Below, in pieces: positions 1 through 4,881 of a stretch of 5,844 nucleotides of DNA; positions within the stretch are counted from its first letter, which is position 1, and every line of letters begins with the position of its first letter. The stretch covers positions 1 to 5,844 of the forward strand of contig DATLHO010000270.1 in assembly GCA_035539855.1 (NCBI GenBank), in the 5' to 3' direction. The notes under the pieces are model-generated. The model was not told where the DNA came from. It made no database searches and saw nothing but the letters and a program-made list of their open reading frames with translations. The translations under genes were made by a program, and so were the position numbers. This DNA comes from DATLHO01 sp035539855 (GTDB lineage Bacteria; Bacteroidota; Ignavibacteria; OLB7).

Positions 1-146
1 AGATCGGTCAGTCTGCGCCGGAGGGTGCGGCGAGAGTGGAGAATCTTGTCGTCAGCAAGGAGGTCGCTGATCGAGGCGCCGCCCGCATGGCGGGCGACAG
101 CGCGCAGGATCTCGTCGTAGTCGTCGTGCGAAACTGCTCGAGGCAT
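1..146 (-). CDS. winged-helix-type DNA-binding protein, N-terminal fragment (runs off left edge)
   Basis: Only the first 48 codons are in the window; the frame is open at the left edge. The peptide starts MPRAVSHDDYDEILRAVARH and continues with a Gly/Ala-Ser turn, a short helix (ISDLLADD) and a basic segment, SRRTLRRRLTDL, at residues 38-49. This order (helix, turn, helix, basic recognition helix) is what a winged-helix domain looks like, with the RTLRRRL stretch as the likely recognition helix. Some Fic-family proteins carry this kind of N-terminal wHTH, so a Fic-like enzyme with its catalytic part beyond the edge is one option, but no Fic motif is visible. The ATG at 144-146 is supported by a GGAGAG ribosome site six bases upstream (plus-strand 153-158). 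The repeats at 177-229 lie directly upstream and would suit autoregulation; that link is inferred. The coding call is fairly firm, the family call weak. Confidence 0.72.
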   Translation of the reverse strand, partial: MPRAVSHDDYDEILRAVARHAGGASISDLLADDKILHSRRTLRRRLTD

Positions 147-152
147 GGATTG

Positions 153-158
153 CTCTCC
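153..158 (-). promoter_or_regulatory. ribosome binding site GGAGAG for the left-edge wHTH gene
   Basis: On the minus strand GGAGAG stands six bases before the ATG at 144-146. It is the clearest Shine-Dalgarno-like site in the window; most other starts here have none or a weak one. It fixes the start of the partial gene. Confidence 0.6.
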
Positions 159-176
159 GTCGTGGCTCGAATGATT

Positions 177-213
177 CGGTAGTGGCCCGATTCACCCGGT
201 AGTGGCCCGATTC
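177..213. repeat. two perfect 17-bp direct repeats, 20-bp period (candidate operator or IS-end repeats)
   Basis: CGGTAGTGGCCCGATTC occurs at 177-193 and again, without mismatch, at 197-213, separated by three bases. The 20-bp period is close to two helical turns, so proteins bound to both copies would sit on the same face of the DNA. The copies lie 31-67 bp upstream of the left-edge wHTH gene. Iterated sites like this are common as operators of small DNA-binding regulators; short iterated repeats are also found at the ends of IS21-family elements. Nothing in the sequence decides between these, although no IstA or IstB coding sequence is visible. Confidence 0.75.
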
Positions 214-229
214 GGAACATCGGGCCACT
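201..229. repeat. 11-bp perfect inverted repeat (hairpin or palindromic operator)
   Basis: AGTGGCCCGAT at 201-211 is followed, after a seven-base spacer, by its exact reverse complement at 219-229. The left arm is the core of the second direct repeat, and the identical core at 181-191 can also pair with the right arm, so the region holds three copies of one 11-mer, two direct and one inverted. There is no T-run on either side, so an intrinsic terminator is unlikely; a protein-binding palindrome or alternative RNA hairpins in a leader fit better. Confidence 0.75.
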
Positions 230-325
230 TCGCGTAGCAACCAAACGACCGGCAGCTGATTTCGGGGTTGCCGTCAATCTCTCGGCCCGAAACGACCGAT
301 CATTAGCCGTTCCTCGCGCGCGGCG

Positions 326-331
326 TAGATT
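326..331 (+). promoter_or_regulatory. candidate -10 box for a leaderless transcript of the PH-like gene
   Basis: TAGATT fits the bacterial TANNNT -10 pattern and ends only six bases before the ATG at 338. Transcription would then start at or next to the A of the start codon, giving a leaderless mRNA. This fits the absence of any Shine-Dalgarno site there. A weak -35 candidate, TTAGCC at 303-308, lies 17 bp upstream. Leaderless starts of this geometry are well known in actinobacteria and some other high-GC groups. This is a pattern call only. Confidence 0.4.
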
Positions 332-337
332 TGGCCC

Positions 338-856
338 ATGCTTCACTCCGCCTCCCTTCCCTTTGTCATTCGACGTGAGCATGGCGTCGTGGGCACTCAC
401 GAGATCACCTCGACGCGCGAGGAGCTGCACGGGCTCCTTCGGCTCGACGGCGACCGGCTGCTGATTCAGTGGCGGTCGACGCGCGAGGTCAGCCGCGTCG
501 GGCGCGAGATTCGTACCGACCGCGACCTTGCGCCGATCCGCGATGTCGCGATTCCTCTGGCGGGCATCGCCGGCGCTCACATCCGACGCGTCTGGCGCGG
601 ATGGCGCCGTCGCGACGCGCTCGTGCTGACCGCTGCCGACCTGCGCGCCTTCGAGGAGCTCACCGGAAACCCCGACGCGCCGGGCCTCGTGCTCGAGCAT
701 CCCGCCGAGCTGCTGCTCGAGCTGCGGCCGGTGGATGACGCGCAGGCGCGCTCGTTCGTCAGCGAGCTGTCGCTCGCGCTCGCGGAGGATGTGCTGCGTC
801 AGCTCGATGTGAGCGACGAGCCGCCGCGGCTGAGCGATGGTGGCTCGACCGACTGA
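338..856 (+). CDS. hypothetical protein with PH-like fold features
   Basis: This 172-residue cytoplasmic protein has no signal peptide or membrane segment. Beta-rich stretches (about residues 30-45, LHGLLRLDGDRLLIQW, and 67-98) are followed by short strands at 117-130 (GLVLEH, ELLLELRP) and then a single amphipathic helix, about 133-156, beginning DDAQARSFVSELSLALAEDV. A strand ending in LRPVDDA-type residues and leading into one C-terminal helix is typical of bacterial pleckstrin-homology-like domains, so a PH-like protein is my best guess; no catalytic motif is visible. The tail (157-172) is polar and probably disordered. There is no ribosome site before the ATG, but a TAGATT box six bases upstream suggests a leaderless start. 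The gene ends 29 bp before the SEC-C protein gene on the same strand, so the two are probably co-transcribed. Coding status is well supported by codon bias and the tight gene pair; function is unknown. Confidence 0.8.
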   Translation: MLHSASLPFVIRREHGVVGTHEITSTREELHGLLRLDGDRLLIQWRSTREVSRVGREIRTDRDLAPIRDVAIPLAGIAGAHIRRVWRGWRRRDALVLTAADLRAFEELTGNPDAPGLVLEHPAELLLELRPVDDAQARSFVSELSLALAEDVLRQLDVSDEPPRLSDGGSTD

Positions 857-885
857 CCTCCTGCTGCATCAATCACCGACCACCG

Positions 886-1854
886 ATGACGAAGTCCGAA
901 CTGTTCCAACATTTGCTCGAGGGCTCGGGTCCGTTCGATCCGGATTCCATCGATACCGTCGAGACGACGCCCGAGCTCGTCGCGATGCTGCGCGAGACGC
1001 TGACGTCGACACCCGTGCGCGGCGTCGATTCCGAGAGCGTGATCCGCAATGGGCTTCCGATCTCCGCGGCGTTTCTGCTCGGACTCTTCGGCTCGCTCGA
1101 GGATGTGCCGTTGTTGATGGCGGCGCTGCGACAGGCGATCGTCGACGGGCGGGAGTGGATGAACGACGCCGTCCCGCTCGCCCTGGCCGCGCTGGGACCC
1201 GGTGCATTTCCGGCAATCATCGCGCGCACCGAGGAGCTCGAGTCAGCGCCGCCGGACGAGGCCGCCGACACCGAGCTGGTCCTGCTGTCGATGGCGGCCA
1301 GCCGACTCGCCGACGCCTCGCCGGACGCACTGGAGACCTTCGTCCGCTTCGTCGCTCCGAGGATCAGTGACCCCGCCAACGATGCGCGGGTGAGGTCCAA
1401 TGGGATCGGTGAACTGCGATGGGCGATCTCGTCCATGTGGGTCGACGCCGCGTTCGAGCTCGTCGACCCCCGGTTGGAATCCGCGATCCTCGGTTACTTC
1501 GATCGCGTCGGTGACGATGCCCAGCTCGATCCCGGCGACCGCGACGACTATCTCGGGCGCCCGAGGCGACGCGAGCGCATCGACCCGCGCGTCATGCTGA
1601 CGCATCGTTTCCTCGACTACGATCGATATCTCCGCAGGCTCGCGGAACGGAATCGACGTGATAAGAAATCCGGCTCGATCACTTCGCGCGTGACTCCCGA
1701 GGCGCGTCACGAGTATCTCCGTCAGTTTGCGGCGAACGCGGAGGCGGCGCCACTTCCCGCAACCGTCACGCGCGCCGCTACGAAGATCGGCCGCAACGAC
1801 CCCTGCCCGTGTGGAAGCGGAAGGAAGTACAAGAAGTGCTGCGGGAAGGAATAG
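886..1854 (+). CDS. alpha-helical repeat-like protein with C-terminal SEC-C zinc-binding motif
   Basis: This 322-residue protein has a mostly alpha-helical body (about 1-290) with alternating hydrophobic helices, for example residues 59-86 and 98-112, reminiscent of HEAT-type or DUF1186-like SEC-C proteins; I cannot confirm that family by eye. The last 23 residues are a textbook SEC-C motif: IGRNDPCPCGSGRKYKKCC with cysteines 307, 309, 318 and 319 as the expected zinc ligands. The same motif at the end of SecA binds zinc and contacts SecB and ribosomes, but here there is no SecA ATPase. Stand-alone SEC-C proteins are generally uncharacterised and frequent in accessory regions. Residues 219-250 are Arg/Asp-rich (RDDYLGRPRRRER). 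The ATG follows the PH-like gene by 29 bp with no clear Shine-Dalgarno site, so it is probably the second gene of an operon. The stop is 21 bp from the end of the convergent recombinase-like gene. Confidence 0.93.
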   Translation: MTKSELFQHLLEGSGPFDPDSIDTVETTPELVAMLRETLTSTPVRGVDSESVIRNGLPISAAFLLGLFGSLEDVPLLMAALRQAIVDGREWMNDAVPLALAALGPGAFPAIIARTEELESAPPDEAADTELVLLSMAASRLADASPDALETFVRFVAPRISDPANDARVRSNGIGELRWAISSMWVDAAFELVDPRLESAILGYFDRVGDDAQLDPGDRDDYLGRPRRRERIDPRVMLTHRFLDYDRYLRRLAERNRRDKKSGSITSRVTPEARHEYLRQFAANAEAAPLPATVTRAATKIGRNDPCPCGSGRKYKKCCGKE

Positions 1855-1874
1855 GCGCCGTATTGCGGTACGCC
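1854..1874. terminator. weak hairpin between convergent genes, possible bidirectional terminator
   Basis: The 21-bp gap between two convergent stop codons contains GGCGCCG, the loop TATTG, then CGG-TA-CGCC, which can pair as a seven-base-pair stem with a two-base bulge. Position between convergent genes favours a shared terminator, but the stem is short, bulged and has no T-run on either strand. Low confidence. Confidence 0.25.
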
Positions 1875-1875
1875 T

Positions 1876-2442
1876 TCAGGAGACAACGAGAAGTCGCACG
1901 AACTCGCCGAGACGGCGCGCCTCCGCCTCCGTGAGGTCGTGAGGGATATTGGAGATCGTGACGACATGGCCTGGACGGATGGGCAGCGACGTCTGATAGG
2001 CGTTCGGCATGAGGCCGGTGATGACCGGTAGCACCTGCGACCGCACGTCGCTGATCGCGGCGTCCTCGGCAGGTGTCGCCGCGTCGTTCAGCCTGGCACC
2101 GCTTCGACGTGATTTCAATTCACTGGACGCACGGGTTGCCGGCGCGAAACCGGCAGGGTCATCGCGCCAGCTGAAATAGTAGTCCAACGCCTTTCGCACG
2201 CGTTGACCGTACACCTTGAGCGACGACGGCGTCATGTCTTTCGCGCGCTTCGTGGTGAAGCGTCGAATCGCCGCGTCGACGTTGACGCTCCTCAGGTTGG
2301 CGCGCTCCTGAGGCTCGAGCGGTCCCAGGATACTGCGTGCCGCCGATGCAAGCGCCCCCGCCGACGCCGCGGGCATGATCCCGCGCTGGCCGGCATGGTC
2401 GAGGAACTCGAGGAGGTCGTCGTAGGAATACTCGGTTTCCAT
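1876..2442 (-). CDS. orphan core-binding (SAM-like) domain protein related to tyrosine recombinase N-termini, no catalytic domain
   Basis: This is a complete 188-residue frame with its own promoter and stop. Residues about 6-95 have the character of the core-binding, SAM-like helical domain at the N-terminus of tyrosine recombinases: YDDLLEFLDHAGQRGIMP, a middle segment with VDAAIRRFTTKRAKDMTPSS, then LKVYGQRVRKALDYYFSW. This domain grips one side of the recombination site. The catalytic domain, with its Arg...His-x-x-Arg...Tyr signature, is absent. After a polar linker (100-147) comes a compact tail, TSLPIRPGHVVTISNIPHDL, followed by TEAEARRLGEFVRLLVV, a strand-strand-helix segment of the type seen at the end of many similar hypothetical proteins. 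A DNA-binding protein, perhaps a regulator derived from a recombinase, is inferred. Upstream are a weak GAGA ribosome site and a perfect TATAAT box. It is convergent with the SEC-C gene and lies 103 bp downstream of the pRiA4b-like gene on the same strand. Confidence 0.88.
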   Translation of the reverse strand: METEYSYDDLLEFLDHAGQRGIMPAASAGALASAARSILGPLEPQERANLRSVNVDAAIRRFTTKRAKDMTPSSLKVYGQRVRKALDYYFSWRDDPAGFAPATRASSELKSRRSGARLNDAATPAEDAAISDVRSQVLPVITGLMPNAYQTSLPIRPGHVVTISNIPHDLTEAEARRLGEFVRLLVVS

Positions 2443-2478
2443 GCTTTCTCAGAATGCTTGTATTGGTCATCGGCGAAC

Positions 2479-2484
2479 ATTATA
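2479..2484 (-). promoter_or_regulatory. perfect TATAAT -10 box for the recombinase-like gene
   Basis: On the minus strand TATAAT stands 36 bases before the ATG at 2440-2442, which leaves a leader of about 30 nt. The best -35 candidate, TTGGTC (plus-strand 2499-2504), matches TTGACA at only three positions and is just 14 bp away; at 17 bp the hexamer is GACTTG. A consensus -10 in a GC-rich, locally AT-enriched gap makes independent transcription of the 188-residue gene likely. TTGGTC also occurs in the opposite orientation at 2463-2468, so the box is bracketed by a 6-bp inverted repeat. Confidence 0.6.
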
Positions 2485-2545
2485 ACGCATCCTCTTTCGA
2501 CCAAGTCGTGGAGTCACCGGCCCAATGCCAACGTCGGCGCCCGCG

Positions 2546-4729
2546 TCACGACGCCGCCATCTCCGCAAGCTCCGCGTTGATCTCCTCCAGGTCGAACGCC
2601 TCCGGATCGAAGCCGTCTCCCAGCCAGCCTAGGATCTCCTCGTGCTCGTCGTTCGAGGGATCGGCGAGTGCCGCGAGCAGGCGCCAGTAGCCCGGGAATC
2701 CGCCGCAGTCCTCCGGCGGACACGCTCGCTCGCCGGAAAGCACACGGGGGTATTGTACGCCGGGCTCGGGCGCGGCGATCGCCTCGACGACGATCGTGTG
2801 CGACCAGTTGTCGCCGAAGTCGTAGTCGTACGACAGCGTCATCCCGGCGCGCTTGATGTGCGTGTCGAGGCGCACTTCGTATTCGATCTCCCCGTCGCTC
2901 GGCTCGTCGTCGAATTCCATCACGATCTTCGTGTTCCCCACCCTGAACTCGTGCAGGTGCGCGTCCTCCCAGCCCATCACCTCCTGGATCACGACGTGCA
3001 GCGTCTCGAACGTCCAGTTCGACGCCACGTCGAACCGGCGCCAGATCGCCGGCTCGATGTTGTCGAGCTCGATGCGCATGCGGATGATCCGCTCGGGCTC
3101 GGGCATCTCCACCGGATCGCCGTCGTCGTCATAGTCCTCGTCGAACATTTCATCGATGCGCGCGAGCGCGGCGTTGACCATGGGATCGTCCGGCCGGAGC
3201 TTCTGGACCACCGCGAAATGACGGCGGGCCCCGAAATAGTCGCCGCGTTGAATCGCAGCGATTGCGCGAATGAGATGGAACCCGACAACGTCGTCGATGC
3301 CGACCGGCGTTCCTTCGTCGACGATGTCGTAGAGCTCCTCACCGCCGAGCACCTCGAGGGCCGCTTCCGGACCTTTCACCGAAACGAGCACCTGGGCGTG
3401 CAAGATGGTCAGCGAGAGCGATGCCGGCATCTCGCGGATCGCGTCGACGACCACCTCGATCGCTTTCACCGGCCAGCCCGCCTTGAGACACGCGTGCGCG
3501 AGCTCGGAGCGGAGCTCGATATGCTCGGGGAATTCCTCGACGAGCGCGCGCAACTGCTTCACGCCCTTGCGCGGCTGCGACAGCGCGAGCCGTGCGACCG
3601 ATTGAATGCGATCTGCGTCGTCGCCGGGCAGTTCGTCGTACCACTTCGATAGTGTGCGATCGAAGTCGACGACGAGCGCGCGATGCCGAAATCCCGTGGG
3701 CATCTCGATGGTCCGTATGCCTGCCGAGGGCGGCTCGGCCGCGATGCCTATCCCGTGCGCCTCGAGCACACTTCGGATCAGCGCCTCATAGCGCGCATCG
3801 ATCACGGTCAACGTCGGAACGATCTCCGTCTGGATACCCGCGCTCATGGTGAGGTTCATCAGCTCGAGATCGACCGCGGGGTCGGAGACGAGCAGCACCT
3901 TCGGCAGTGCACGACGCAGCTCGATCGCTTCGACGAGCAGCGCGCAGAGTCCCTCCGGATCGCGTCGCCGACCGATCGACTCGAGAAACGGACCGCCCGC
4001 ATCGGCCACCAGGTGCGCGCAGAGGAGCTCGTCGTCATCGGCGTCGACCGGACCGGGAAGGAACATCGCGCCGAGCTCCCAGACGGACTCCCGCTTCGGG
4101 AAGCACGCGGCGAGACCGCTCCACTCCGCGCGTGGCGCCGGCGGGTCCGGCCGTTCGACGCCGAAGACATCCTCCGCGCCCCTGGCCTCGTCGCGCCAGA
4201 CGCCGTCACGCAGCACGCGGACGGCGATCGTGTCCGTCCGCGGATTGTACCGCGTGAGACCCTGCACGGCCTGTTCCAGCGCGAGCGTAGCGAATCGTGC
4301 GGCCGCGGCGTCGAGATCGGGCGGCAGCCTGCGCGGCACGTCTCGGAAGATCAGCGGCACGCGATCGCCGGGAACGTCGATGCGAGCCTCGGCATACATC
4401 GCGAGACCGTCGGGATCGCACTCGTCCGCCGGCTCGAGCAGCAGCGTGACGAGGTTGCATTGCATCAAGAGGTTCGCCGCCGAGACCCGTGGTCTGTCGA
4501 TCATCGTATTCAGCAGCTCGAACGTCTCGGCGTCGAGCGCAATCCGGGCGCCCGGATGCACGCTCTCGACGCCTGCCGACGGCTCCAGAAACCCGACCTG
4601 ACCGGTCTCGGGATTCTCGATCACGAGCATATCCTCGGAGTCCGCGCCCTCCCACGGCGCGGCATCGCGGTAGGCCACCGCCGCATGGATCAAACGCCGG
4701 AGCTCTTCGCGTGATGGTCTGTCGGACAT
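2546..4729 (-). CDS. multidomain protein with C-terminal plasmid pRiA4b ORF-3-like domain
   Basis: A 727-residue protein. Residues 547-727 are a complete pRiA4b ORF-3-like domain (Pfam PF07929, also annotated as IS1096 passenger TnpR-like): IWRRFDV at 562-568, GWEDAHLHEF at 586-595, YDYDFGDNWSH at 634-644 and ACPPEDCGG at 669-677, ending in the usual GWLGDGFDPEAFDLEEIN. Its biochemical role is unknown; the conserved Asp, His, Trp and Cys residues suggest a metal or ligand site. Residues about 1-135 and 200-330 are two alpha/beta regions, the second with WELGAMFLPGPV and PKVLLVSDPAVDLELMNLTM; they resemble uncharacterised DUFs that accompany pRiA4b domains. Residues about 372-528 are paired helices of TPR type (HIELRSELAHACLKAGWPVKAI; DYFGARRHFAVVQKLRPDDP). 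A linker (529-546) is very acidic. I chose the ATG at 4727-4729 (MSDRPSREELRRLI) because the open frame above it (to 4993) is Arg-rich, low-complexity and overlaps the divergent gene. No Shine-Dalgarno site is evident. No signal peptide, so cytoplasmic. Confidence 0.94.
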   Translation of the reverse strand: MSDRPSREELRRLIHAAVAYRDAAPWEGADSEDMLVIENPETGQVGFLEPSAGVESVHPGARIALDAETFELLNTMIDRPRVSAANLLMQCNLVTLLLEPADECDPDGLAMYAEARIDVPGDRVPLIFRDVPRRLPPDLDAAAARFATLALEQAVQGLTRYNPRTDTIAVRVLRDGVWRDEARGAEDVFGVERPDPPAPRAEWSGLAACFPKRESVWELGAMFLPGPVDADDDELLCAHLVADAGGPFLESIGRRRDPEGLCALLVEAIELRRALPKVLLVSDPAVDLELMNLTMSAGIQTEIVPTLTVIDARYEALIRSVLEAHGIGIAAEPPSAGIRTIEMPTGFRHRALVVDFDRTLSKWYDELPGDDADRIQSVARLALSQPRKGVKQLRALVEEFPEHIELRSELAHACLKAGWPVKAIEVVVDAIREMPASLSLTILHAQVLVSVKGPEAALEVLGGEELYDIVDEGTPVGIDDVVGFHLIRAIAAIQRGDYFGARRHFAVVQKLRPDDPMVNAALARIDEMFDEDYDDDGDPVEMPEPERIIRMRIELDNIEPAIWRRFDVASNWTFETLHVVIQEVMGWEDAHLHEFRVGNTKIVMEFDDEPSDGEIEYEVRLDTHIKRAGMTLSYDYDFGDNWSHTIVVEAIAAPEPGVQYPRVLSGERACPPEDCGGFPGYWRLLAALADPSNDEHEEILGWLGDGFDPEAFDLEEINAELAEMAAS

Positions 4730-4877
4730 GGCGGGGGTCTCGGAATGTTGAGGTCCTGAAGGCGGGCGCCGGCGCAATATCGCGCGCATCCTCCGTCCCC
4801 GCGATCGGGTTCGTACATTCAGCAATGAACCACGCCGGAGGCACAGCGCGCACTCCGGACAACGAGGCTCGAGAGCG
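4730..4877. promoter_or_regulatory. divergent intergenic region between pRiA4b-like and poly-HTH genes
   Basis: These 148 bp must hold the start signals for both outward-facing genes. Toward the right I see the TACATT box and the mini-ORF described separately. Toward the left no convincing -10/-35 pair stands out; an ATATT-containing stretch near 4776-4781 is the only AT-rich patch. No clear operator palindrome was found, so whether the poly-HTH protein acts here is open. Confidence 0.45.
4814..4819 (+). promoter_or_regulatory. candidate -10 box upstream of the mini-ORF and poly-HTH gene
   Basis: TACATT fits TANNNT and ends five bases before the ATG at 4825, so a transcript would begin at about that ATG. 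No convincing -35 hexamer is seen 16-18 bp upstream. The geometry matches the TAGATT box before the PH-like gene, which makes both calls slightly stronger. Confidence 0.35.
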
Positions 4878-4881
4878 ATGA
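4825..4881 (+). CDS. possible 18-residue leader ORF overlapping the poly-HTH start
   Basis: An ATG five bases after a TANNNT box opens a frame encoding MNHAGGTARTPDNEARER, whose TGA stop overlaps the ATG of the next gene as ATGA. That overlap is the classic arrangement for translational coupling, where ribosomes ending the first frame restart on the second. The peptide has no hydrophobic segment, no run of one amino acid and no known arrest motif, so it may matter by being translated rather than by its sequence. It could also be a chance frame; GC-rich DNA contains many. Confidence 0.3.
   Translation: MNHAGGTARTPDNEARER

Noticed and set aside
177..213. CRISPR array.
   Set aside because: Only two direct copies with a 3-bp spacer; no spacer-length unit and no cas genes.
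177..229. Definite IS21-type insertion-sequence end.
   Set aside because: The repeat layout resembles such ends, but the adjacent gene does not look like IstA and no target duplication or second end is visible; kept only as an alternative.
8..700. A 230-codon minus-strand frame across the left intergenic region and the PH-like gene.
   Set aside because: It reads through the repeats (giving SGHYR-type repeats at protein level) and opposes a better-supported plus-strand gene; it is not in frame with the left-edge wHTH gene.
837..1710. Alternative frames inside the SEC-C gene (plus 837-1370, minus 873-1436 and 1243-1710).
   Set aside because: Compositionally biased shadows; the 886-1854 frame ends in an unmistakable SEC-C motif.
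2521..2545. Intrinsic terminator after the pRiA4b-like gene.
   Set aside because: GCCAACGTCGGC forms a near-palindrome but leaves no proper loop and has no T-run, so it does not qualify as a terminator.
2642..4714. Long plus-strand frames opposite the pRiA4b-like gene (2642-3652 and 3683-4714).
   Set aside because: Antisense shadows: His/Arg/Asp-rich, no motif, and fully covered by a gene with conserved domain motifs on the other strand.
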